Shown here: positions 6,175 to 12,455 of the stretch, one piece after another | Layout: every line of letters begins with the position of its first letter | Position numbering within the stretch: the stretch's first letter is position 1 | NCBI GenBank assembly: GCA_029256035.1 | Contig: JAQSYR010000053.1 | Coordinates: 1 to 12,455, forward strand | Direction: 5' to 3' | Length of the DNA: 12,455 nt | From: Anaerocolumna sp. | Lineage (GTDB): Bacteria > Bacillota > Clostridia > Lachnospirales > Lachnospiraceae | The notes under the pieces: generated by a model | Told to the model about the DNA's origin: nothing | The model's database searches: none | The model's input: the letters and a program-made list of their open reading frames with translations, nothing else | Program-made: the position numbers and the translations under genes

Positions 6175-9100
6175 ATGAAGGTATATGCAGCATATGAAAA
6201 TGGCGGTTTGGTAACGGAAAATATAACTGGCCAGGAATTGAATAAAATTTCTGGGGACTCTATAAAGTTAGTCCCATCTGAGACTGCTGCAATAAAAAGC
6301 AGTGTATCCAATGCAGAAGATAGCAAATTAGACATGAATCAGATTACTTATCAAAAAGTTGAGGATGCTGCAGAAGTTTTAAAACTGAATGAAAATACTG
6401 CCCAATCAGAAGAGGAACAGCTGGAGAATAACAAGAATCGTCTGACGCAAGAGGATTATGAAAGTATAACAAAGGAAGGCATTTCTCTTGAACAATATAA
6501 TATAGAACGGTTAGACAGGGCTTTGGTGCGTATTAAAAGCCAGCGTATGACAAAAGATGAATCAATACAAAAACAGGCAGCAGAACTGGATATAAAAAGA
6601 GAAGAAATTGAAAAGATAGCATATGGGACAGGAGCAAAAAAACAGATAATTGAGAAATTGGAACAGGCAGATATGCCTATAACCGATGCTAACATTGCAA
6701 AAGTTGCGGGGGCACTGGAAATGGCCAATGCAGCAGTGCCAATGACAGATCAAGCTATGAATTATATGATTAAGAATCAGTTGGATAGTACCATTGGGAA
6801 TATCTATAAAGCACAGCATAGCGGAAGTAAGTTACCTGCCATAACAGTAACAGATGAAACTTGGAAAAGCATTGAGGGACAGGTAACGGACATTATCACA
6901 GAAGCAGGACTTAATATTAATAATGAAACAATGGACGTTGCTAAGTGGTTACTTGAAAATCAACTGCCATTAACAAAAAATAATTTAAATACAGTTTTGG
7001 ACTTAAGAACCATATCGAAGGAGTTTCATGAGGAAGCCGTAATGGACCAGGTTATAAAAGCAATTTCTCTTGGACAACCTGGAGAAACTGTTAATTTATA
7101 TTCCAGTAATGTAAAACTTATAGAAAAAAATATTGCTGCATTTCAGTTAATTACTGAGGAGACAATAAAAATTGCAGTGAAAGATAAGTCTTTAGAATCT
7201 ATAGCAAGGATAAATGCAAAAGAATTATTAAACATACAAACTCAGTTAAAAGAAAATAAATTAGAAGAGAATAAAGTAGATGAATATCAACTAGAAGAAT
7301 ACAAGCGAGAAGTATATAAAGACACCCAGATACAGGAAGAGTCTTTGGATATAGCAACCATAACAGTAAGAAGGCAGTTAGAAGAAATCAGACTAAAGAT
7401 GACAATGGAAGCTGGTCAGCAGTTAACCCAAAAAGGATTTAGACTGGACACAGACAGCCTCAGCAAAATTGTTGATGGGCTAAAAGAGCTGGAAAATCAG
7501 TATTACCGTAACCTGCTAAAAGAAGGTGATATATCTGTTAATGAGGAAAACACAAATCTGCTAAAAGAAAGTATAGAAAGTATTGAGCAGTTAAAGAGTG
7601 TGCCAGCTTATGTACTTGGTTCTACCTTAGACAGTCAAAAATTCCAAACCATTAGAGGGTTACTAGAAGCTGGTCAGAATAGTAAAATGGACATAGATAC
7701 CAGCTATAATAGGAAACTGGCATTAGAAACTGCCAAGACTTCCTATGAAACCCTTATGACTTCGCCAAGAGCAGATATGGGAGATTCTATTACAAAGGCA
7801 TTTGGCAATGTAGATGATATTCTTAAGAGTCTGGATTTAGAAATTACAAAAGCAAATGAGAGGGCTGTAAGAATCCTTGGATACAACCAGATGGAAATCA
7901 CAGAAGAAAATATTCAGAATATAAAAGCTTATGATAGCCAGGTTAACAATTTATTTAAAAATTTACAACCTGCAGTGACTGTGGAACTTATTAAAGAGGG
8001 AATAAATCCACTTCATATACCAATAGAAGATTTGAACCTGCAGATTCAGGAAATAAAAGATCAACTTGGAGTAAGTAAAGAAGAAAAATATAGTAAGTTC
8101 TTATGGAAGTTAGAAAAAGAACAGGGTATAGCAGAAGAAGAAAAGAAATCCTACATAGGTATTTATCGACTACTAAATGCGGTGGATAAAACAGATGGTG
8201 CTGCTTTAGGAGCAGTAATTAAGGCGGAACAGGAAGTTAATTTAAATAATTTATTAACTGCAGTCAGAACTCTAAAGAGTGGTGGGATAAAAGCCGATAT
8301 TAATGATAGCTTTGGTATTCTGGATGATTTCACAATAAAGGAGCCAAGCATAACAAATCAGATTGAACAGGGTTATTCAAGTAATAAACAAAATCATGAG
8401 AATGATACAAAAACCTCCTATATGAATCAATTGATCAAAGATATTATGGATGATATGACTCCAGGTAAATTAGCTGGAATGGGTGCTTTGCCAGATATGT
8501 TTGTAATGTCTGCTGAGAATCTGTATGAGAGCATGGAACAGATACCGGAAAATCAAAACTTAAAGGAACAGTATGACGCCTTTAAGATTAGTGAATATCA
8601 GAATCTGGCCACAGAGGCACAAGATGCCCTAAAAGTATTGAAAAATTTTCAGCTGCCTAATAATATGATCTACTTACAGGCGGCAAAGGATATGCTAAGT
8701 ACAGATCCTTCTTTTTATAAACAGTGGAAAACTATCACCTCCCAGGACATATTAGATATTAAAAAAATCCAAAATGGCATTGTATTTATGCAAAAACTTG
8801 CAACCAGAGATAGTTTTATAATTCCAATTCCTTCTGGAGAAAGTATTACACAGGTTAATGTAACTATAATAAGAAATGCAAAAGAGACTGGGAAAGTTAA
8901 AATGTCAATTAAGTCTGAGAATCTAGGACAGATAAATATAGATTTATCCGTAAAAGAGGATTCGTTAAAAGGACTAATATTGGCGGATAATAGAAGGGGG
9001 TTAGAAATCCTCAAGTCTGCAGGGGAGGAATTGGCAGATGCAGTGAAGGAAACCGGCATAGAGGTAAAGCAAATGAATTATGGGTTAGATCAAAAGCTAA

Positions 9101-9255
9101 ATCGGTCATTTCCTTTATTAGTCGGTGATACAAGTGAGTATAAGGAAATAGATAATGGAAAAGAGTCTGTATCAACAAGAACATTATATCACATAACAAA
9201 AACTATTTTAATACAAATTAAAAACATTGAGACAAGGAGCAACAATGAGAATTAA
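6175..9255 (+). CDS. Large FliK-like (DUF6240-like) flagellar protein
   Basis: This is a 1026-residue, largely helical, charged, cytosolic-type protein with no signal peptide or membrane segments. The ATG at 6175 is used because AAGGGGA lies 6 nt before it; an in-frame TTG at 6169 abuts that site. The C-terminal region (about 891-972) resembles the FliK hook-length-control C-terminal domain: beta strands VNVTIIRN and KVKMSIKSENLGQINIDLSV, then a region ending in a helix leading to GIEVKQMNYG. The middle contains LEEIRLKMTMEAGQQL followed by KGFRLDTDSL, which I associate with DUF6240 proteins found near clostridial flagellar genes. At least four short repeats of the type (M/L)PxTxxNixxV occur near 167, 188, 264 and 573. 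It may control hook length, substrate switching or filament export; the exact role is unknown. The SigD promoter upstream and the 11-bp overlap with flagellin support flagellar function. Confidence 0.8.
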   Translation: MKVYAAYENGGLVTENITGQELNKISGDSIKLVPSETAAIKSSVSNAEDSKLDMNQITYQKVEDAAEVLKLNENTAQSEEEQLENNKNRLTQEDYESITKEGISLEQYNIERLDRALVRIKSQRMTKDESIQKQAAELDIKREEIEKIAYGTGAKKQIIEKLEQADMPITDANIAKVAGALEMANAAVPMTDQAMNYMIKNQLDSTIGNIYKAQHSGSKLPAITVTDETWKSIEGQVTDIITEAGLNINNETMDVAKWLLENQLPLTKNNLNTVLDLRTISKEFHEEAVMDQVIKAISLGQPGETVNLYSSNVKLIEKNIAAFQLITEETIKIAVKDKSLESIARINAKELLNIQTQLKENKLEENKVDEYQLEEYKREVYKDTQIQEESLDIATITVRRQLEEIRLKMTMEAGQQLTQKGFRLDTDSLSKIVDGLKELENQYYRNLLKEGDISVNEENTNLLKESIESIEQLKSVPAYVLGSTLDSQKFQTIRGLLEAGQNSKMDIDTSYNRKLALETAKTSYETLMTSPRADMGDSITKAFGNVDDILKSLDLEITKANERAVRILGYNQMEITEENIQNIKAYDSQVNNLFKNLQPAVTVELIKEGINPLHIPIEDLNLQIQEIKDQLGVSKEEKYSKFLWKLEKEQGIAEEEKKSYIGIYRLLNAVDKTDGAALGAVIKAEQEVNLNNLLTAVRTLKSGGIKADINDSFGILDDFTIKEPSITNQIEQGYSSNKQNHENDTKTSYMNQLIKDIMDDMTPGKLAGMGALPDMFVMSAENLYESMEQIPENQNLKEQYDAFKISEYQNLATEAQDALKVLKNFQLPNNMIYLQAAKDMLSTDPSFYKQWKTITSQDILDIKKIQNGIVFMQKLATRDSFIIPIPSGESITQVNVTIIRNAKETGKVKMSIKSENLGQINIDLSVKEDSLKGLILADNRRGLEILKSAGEELADAVKETGIEVKQMNYGLDQKLNRSFPLLVGDTSEYKEIDNGKESVSTRTLYHITKTILIQIKNIETRSNNEN
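8273..8300 (+). promoter_or_regulatory. Candidate internal SigD promoter within the FliK-like gene
   Basis: TAAA (8273-8276), a 16-bp spacer and GCCGATAT (8293-8300) match the SigD consensus at all 12 positions, with the same spacing as the promoter at 6106. It reads toward flagellin, whose start is about 940 bp downstream. It lies in coding sequence, so chance remains possible. Confidence 0.4.
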
Positions 9256-10636
9256 TCATAACATATCCGCATTAAAAGCAAATAATCAGTTATATCGTAC
9301 CAACAACCAGTTAGATAAAAGTTTGGAAAAGCTATCATCGGGTTTTCGAATTAATCGGGCAGCAGATGATGCAGCTGGAATGGCCATATCACAAAAAATG
9401 AAGACACAGATTGCAGGTCTTGACCAAGCTTCCAGAAATGCTTCTGATGGTATTTCAGTAATTCAGACTGCAGAAGGTGCATTAACAGAAGTAGGATCCA
9501 TGTTACAAAGAATGAGAGAACTTGCAGTTCAGGCAGCCAATGGAACCAATACAACGGAAGACAGAGACTCTATTCAGGCGGAAATTGATCAATTAAAAGA
9601 TGAAATTCAAAGAATTTCAGATACTACGGAATTTAATACGAAAATTTTATTAAATGGTAACATCGATCAAAAATCTTATTCCGACAACTCTGCTGTCAGT
9701 TTAGTTTCTTTATCTGATGAAGTTGAAAAAGGAAATTATGCTATTTTGGTAACGGGTAATGCAGAGCAAGCGGTAGTTAATGGCACTAGTGCATATTTTA
9801 CTACAACCATCGGATCCGGAGAAGGTGGTAAAATTAATATAAATGGTCAGGATATTATTATTGAAGAGGGAGAGAGCAGTATTGAGGTTTTTGAAAAGAT
9901 TCGTGATACCTGCGACATCATGGGAATTGATGCAAAAATAGATACTGTTACTGGTAATTTAAATTTAACATCCAGGACTTATGGATCAAAATATTCCATT
10001 AATATTGAAAGTACCAATTCATCCCTATCTGCCAAATTAGGTTTAACAACTCCAGCTACTCAGTATGGTGTTGATGCCACAGCAACTATTGTTTCTGGAT
10101 TCAATAGTACAGCCACTTTATCTGTTGATGGAAAGCAAATAACGGTGACTGACACCGGTAATTTTGAAATGATCTTTGAAGCAGAACAAATTGCTGACCT
10201 TGCAGCAGATGGCAATGTTAATGTTACAGTCCTTGATGCAGGCCCAATGGAATTACAAATTGGTGCAAATGAGGGTCAGACAATGAATGTCAGAATCCCT
10301 AAAGTGAATCCAAAAACCCTTGGCATTGATACTGCAGATATAAGAACGGAAGAAGGTGCCCAAAAGGCCATTACAGCATTTGATAATGCGGTAACTTCAG
10401 TAACGGCTATTCGTGCAAAGCTAGGTGCATACCAAAACCGTTTGGAGCATTCCATATCTAATCTTGATGTTACTTCTGAGAATATGTCGGAAGCCCTTTC
10501 TAGAATTGAAGATGTTGATATGGCAGAAGAAATGGCAACCTATACCCAGAAAAATGTACTGGCTCAGGCAGGTACTTCCATGTTGGCACAGGCAAATGAA
10601 AGACCACAAACAATATTAACTCTATTACAGGGCTAA
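9245..10636 (+). CDS. fliC: Flagellin, filament subunit
   Basis: This 463-residue protein is exported through the flagellar type III apparatus and polymerises into the filament. The N-terminal flagellin domain (about 1-139) opens with MRINHNISALKAN and includes LSSGFRINRAADDAAG and QRMRELAVQAANGTN. The C-terminal domain (about 379-463) includes AYQNRLEHSISNL, MSEALSRIEDVDMAEEM and the end MLAQANERPQTILTLLQG. Between them is a variable surface region of about 240 residues. It contains a flagellin IN-like segment around 196-258 (ININGQDI to NLTSRTYG) and the IGANEGQTM motif common in clostridial flagellins. The ATG at 9245 follows AAGGAG (9234-9239) by 5 nt and lies inside the end of the FliK-like gene with 11 bp overlap, suggesting coupled translation. 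An upstream TTG at 9227 lacks a ribosome site. Confidence 0.97.
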   Translation: MRINHNISALKANNQLYRTNNQLDKSLEKLSSGFRINRAADDAAGMAISQKMKTQIAGLDQASRNASDGISVIQTAEGALTEVGSMLQRMRELAVQAANGTNTTEDRDSIQAEIDQLKDEIQRISDTTEFNTKILLNGNIDQKSYSDNSAVSLVSLSDEVEKGNYAILVTGNAEQAVVNGTSAYFTTTIGSGEGGKININGQDIIIEEGESSIEVFEKIRDTCDIMGIDAKIDTVTGNLNLTSRTYGSKYSINIESTNSSLSAKLGLTTPATQYGVDATATIVSGFNSTATLSVDGKQITVTDTGNFEMIFEAEQIADLAADGNVNVTVLDAGPMELQIGANEGQTMNVRIPKVNPKTLGIDTADIRTEEGAQKAITAFDNAVTSVTAIRAKLGAYQNRLEHSISNLDVTSENMSEALSRIEDVDMAEEMATYTQKNVLAQAGTSMLAQANERPQTILTLLQG

Positions 10637-10686
10637 TGGAAGAGTGTATTTTCTTGTAATCCGATTTCTATGAAGAGAGGTTAGCT

Positions 10687-11166
10687 ATGACAAAGGAATT
10701 AGTGCAGGCATATACAGCAAGAATATCACAGGCTTCTAGAAGTGAGTTAGTTGTAATCATGTATGAAATTGCAATAAATAATCTACAGTCAGCAAAAAAT
10801 GCATACTGGGATGGGGATATGGCAGTTTATATAAAAGAATTAAATCAAGCCAGGAAGTTTCTTAATGAATTAATGGCATCACTTAATTACTCTTACAAAG
10901 TTTCATATGAACTAATGAGTTTATACATATATGTTAATAAAGCAATTATTACTGCTTTGTTTAAGAAAGTACCAGATACTTTAGATAGTGCTATTTCCAT
11001 TCTTAATAAATTAATGAGTGGATTTATTGAAGTAAGTAGAATGGATACTTCCGGACCTGTAATGCAGAACACCCAACAATTATATGCAGGATTAACCTAT
11101 GGAAAGAGTTCATTAAATGAAGTTTCTATTGATCCCAGGGAGCAAAACAGAGGATATAAGGTTTAA
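10687..11166 (+). CDS. fliS: Flagellar export chaperone FliS
   Basis: FliS binds the C-terminal disordered region of cytosolic flagellin, prevents early polymerisation and delivers it to the export gate. The 159-residue, all-helical protein carries family features: YTARISQASRSELVVIMYEIA at the start, an NQARKFLNELMASLN helix, LYIYVNKAI, and a C-terminal LYAGLTYGKSSLNEV segment typical of clostridial FliS. It is somewhat longer than the common length of about 130, with the extra residues mainly at the C-terminus. The ATG follows AGAGAGG (10674-10680) by 6 nt and lies 50 nt after flagellin without a terminator between, so the two are probably co-transcribed. Note that this gene directly follows its client's gene, with no fliD between them. 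Confidence 0.9.
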   Translation: MTKELVQAYTARISQASRSELVVIMYEIAINNLQSAKNAYWDGDMAVYIKELNQARKFLNELMASLNYSYKVSYELMSLYIYVNKAIITALFKKVPDTLDSAISILNKLMSGFIEVSRMDTSGPVMQNTQQLYAGLTYGKSSLNEVSIDPREQNRGYKV

Positions 11167-11174
11167 TAAATTAA

Positions 11175-11227
11175 AAAAACAACCTGTAAAGCAGAAATAA
11201 TTCTGGCATGCTTTACAGGTTGTTTTT
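11175..11227. terminator. Bidirectional terminator between fliS and the LacI-family gene
   Basis: A 19-bp perfect stem (11175-11193 with 11209-11227) encloses a 15-nt loop. It starts with an A-run and ends with a T-run on the plus strand, so it can terminate transcripts from both converging genes. It begins 8 nt after the fliS stop and lies 10 nt beyond the stop of the regulator gene. Confidence 0.92.
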
Positions 11228-11237
11228 ATCCCAAAGG

Positions 11238-12263
11238 TTACAGGTTGTCAGCGTTTGCTGGATCTGACACCTTCCTATAAGGTGCTGTTGATGACCTCTG
11301 GATAAACTTAGCCCTTAATAATAATTTACTAATAGTAACATTGTGTATTAATCCGTCTAATAATAAAAAAGCGCTTTTTCCTAAGTCAATCCGGTCTTGA
11401 CGTATGGTCGTTAGGGGTGGTGCTAAATGAGCCGCCAAAGGCAGGTCGTCAAAACCAATTACACTAATATCTTCTGGTACCCGTAGTCCTTGTTTCTTTA
11501 CTTCCGTAATGACACCGGAAGCAATTAAATCACTGGCGCACATTATGGCCGTTGCTCCATACCTTAAGAAGTCAGGCACATGATCCTTGGCACAATCAGG
11601 AACATAATAACCATATTCTATAAGTCTATCATCTGGTGTCAGTCCATGATTTGTCATGCTCTGTATAAATGCCTGATAACGTTGTTCTGAAACCATGGAA
11701 TTCTTTGAACCATTTAGGAATGCAATCTTTGTATGGCCAAGTTCATGTAAATGGTCAACCGCCAAATCAATACCCTCTGTACTATCAGTACCTACATAAC
11801 CAACATGGGTATTTCGATCAATGTAGTTGTCTAAAAGTACAGTTGGAACCGTAGTTTTTTGTACCTGAGTAACCCAATCGTCATGTAATGTAAAACCTAA
11901 TAAAAATGCTCCGCTATAACCGTTCTTTAACATATAACTATCATATTTTTCTTTTGTCTGCATATTAAGATTGGCAGGGACTACCGAAACATCCCAGTGC
12001 CTTCTGGCAGCAGACAATTTAAATCCAACAATAATATCATAACCAAACTGGTCAATATTTTCATAATCCATATTCTCTATAAATATACATACCTTTCGAG
12101 TTCCCTTAGCACGCAGCTTCTTCGATGCATAACCCATCTCTACAGCAGTATCCAACACTAGCTGCCGCATCTCATCACTTATATCGCTGGCACCATTTAA
12201 ACCTTTGGAAACAGTGCTTACAGCAATTCCAAGTTTATTGGCAATATCTTTAATTGTAGCCAT
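11238..12263 (-). CDS. LacI/GalR-family transcriptional regulator
   Basis: This 341-residue protein has full family length. The N-terminal LacI helix-turn-helix (about 1-50) reads MATIKDIANKLGIAVSTVSKGLNG, with hinge helix region to about 58. A periplasmic-binding-protein-like effector domain (about 60-330) contains VGTDSTEGIDLAVDHLHELGHTKIAFLNG-type core motifs (quoted in part), AIMCASDLIASGV and VIGFDDLPLAAHLAPPLTTIRQD. These are usually sugar-responsive repressors of carbohydrate genes. The ATG follows AAGGAGG (complement 12271-12277) by 7 nt. It points toward fliS but is separated by a bidirectional terminator, so it is not part of the flagellar unit. Its targets are not visible here; a possible self-operator lies at 12306-12321. 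The final codons repeat the sequence of the adjacent terminator arm. Confidence 0.95.
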   Translation of the reverse strand: MATIKDIANKLGIAVSTVSKGLNGASDISDEMRQLVLDTAVEMGYASKKLRAKGTRKVCIFIENMDYENIDQFGYDIIVGFKLSAARRHWDVSVVPANLNMQTKEKYDSYMLKNGYSGAFLLGFTLHDDWVTQVQKTTVPTVLLDNYIDRNTHVGYVGTDSTEGIDLAVDHLHELGHTKIAFLNGSKNSMVSEQRYQAFIQSMTNHGLTPDDRLIEYGYYVPDCAKDHVPDFLRYGATAIMCASDLIASGVITEVKKQGLRVPEDISVIGFDDLPLAAHLAPPLTTIRQDRIDLGKSAFLLLDGLIHNVTISKLLLRAKFIQRSSTAPYRKVSDPANADNL

Positions 12264-12305
12264 TGGTACTCCTCCTTGATGAATGTACTACCGTAGAAAA
12301 TTTTT

Positions 12306-12321
12306 CCTATCTTAGTATAGG
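12306..12321. promoter_or_regulatory. Short palindrome downstream of the LacI-family gene's promoter, possible operator
   Basis: CCTAT (12306-12310) and ATAGG (12317-12321) form an inverted repeat around a 6-bp centre, just downstream of the predicted transcription start of the regulator gene. LacI-family repressors often bind palindromes of about this size and often control themselves. The centre lacks the CG typical of many LacI operators, so support is weak. Confidence 0.3.
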
Positions 12322-12333
12322 GAATCTAAAAAT

Positions 12334-12362
12334 AGTATATACCTTTCATATTTTCTTTTCAA
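12334..12362 (-). promoter_or_regulatory. Promoter of the LacI-family regulator gene
   Basis: On the minus strand, -35 TTGAAA (complement 12357-12362) and -10 TATACT (complement 12334-12339) are 17 bp apart, each matching five of six consensus bases. The predicted leader is about 64 nt. The remaining AT-rich bases to the right edge (12363-12455) show no gene; they contain a TTGTA/TACAA palindrome at 12388-12403. Confidence 0.6.
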
Positions 12363-12455
12363 TATTCTTTTTTGTATCCTGAAATCTTTGTAATTTAATA
12401 CAATTTTTTGTTGCATTTTTGTATATATTTTCACTTCATCTCAAACATTTCCCTT

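Noticed and set aside
9098..9130. TAAA followed by GTCGGTGA near the end of the FliK-like gene as a flagellin promoter
   Set aside because: The spacer is 19 bp and the -10 match is poor.
10637..10667. TCCGATTT between flagellin and fliS as a separate SigD promoter for fliS
   Set aside because: Two mismatches in the -10 and no -35 at the right distance; co-transcription with flagellin is simpler.

Overview
The window is AT-rich (roughly one third GC by eye) and looks like the chromosome of a motile Clostridia, most likely a Lachnospiraceae member near the Clostridium phytofermentans/Anaerocolumna/Lacrimispora group. This rests on low GC, strong AAGGAG ribosome binding sites, a serine-type agr peptide, a DUF3810 protein, a DUF6240-like/FliK-like flagellar protein and clostridial-type flagellin and FliS. 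The genus is an inference; no rRNA or other marker is present.

Layout. Bases 1-645 hold the C-terminal part of a DUF3810 zinc-metalloprotease-like gene. It overlaps tail to tail, by 200 bp, with a leftward gene (446-1243) for a PD-(D/E)XK-nuclease-like protein with a C-terminal winged helix. An isolated 86-nt hairpin element (1292-1377) follows, then a monocistronic M18 aminopeptidase (1487-2785) with its own sigma-A promoter.

Bases 2838-6066 form a complete agr-type quorum-sensing locus. It has an extended -10 promoter, a structured leader ending in a long hairpin, an AgrA-like LytTR response regulator, an AgrC-like sensor kinase, AgrB and a 45-residue AgrD peptide precursor (5813-5950, too short for ordinary ORF calling), closed by a strong terminator. 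Between the kinase and agrB lies a second promoter. Just upstream of it are two identical 10-bp direct repeats 21 bp apart, the arrangement expected of a LytTR operator and so of a positive feedback loop. The AgrD core suggests a serine lactone ring of Ser-Met-Tyr-Gly-Thr.

Bases 6106-11166 are a late flagellar cassette. A sigma-28/SigD promoter reads into a 1026-residue FliK-like protein. Its stop codon overlaps the flagellin start by 11 bp, and the FliS chaperone gene follows. A second, perfect-consensus SigD promoter sequence lies inside the FliK-like gene. A bidirectional terminator separates fliS from a convergent LacI-family repressor (11238-12263, minus strand) whose promoter lies near the right edge.

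Together, the window holds a secreted-peptide signalling system directly beside flagellar filament genes. Whether the two are linked by regulation is not shown by the sequence: a terminator separates them and the flagellar genes have their own SigD promoter.
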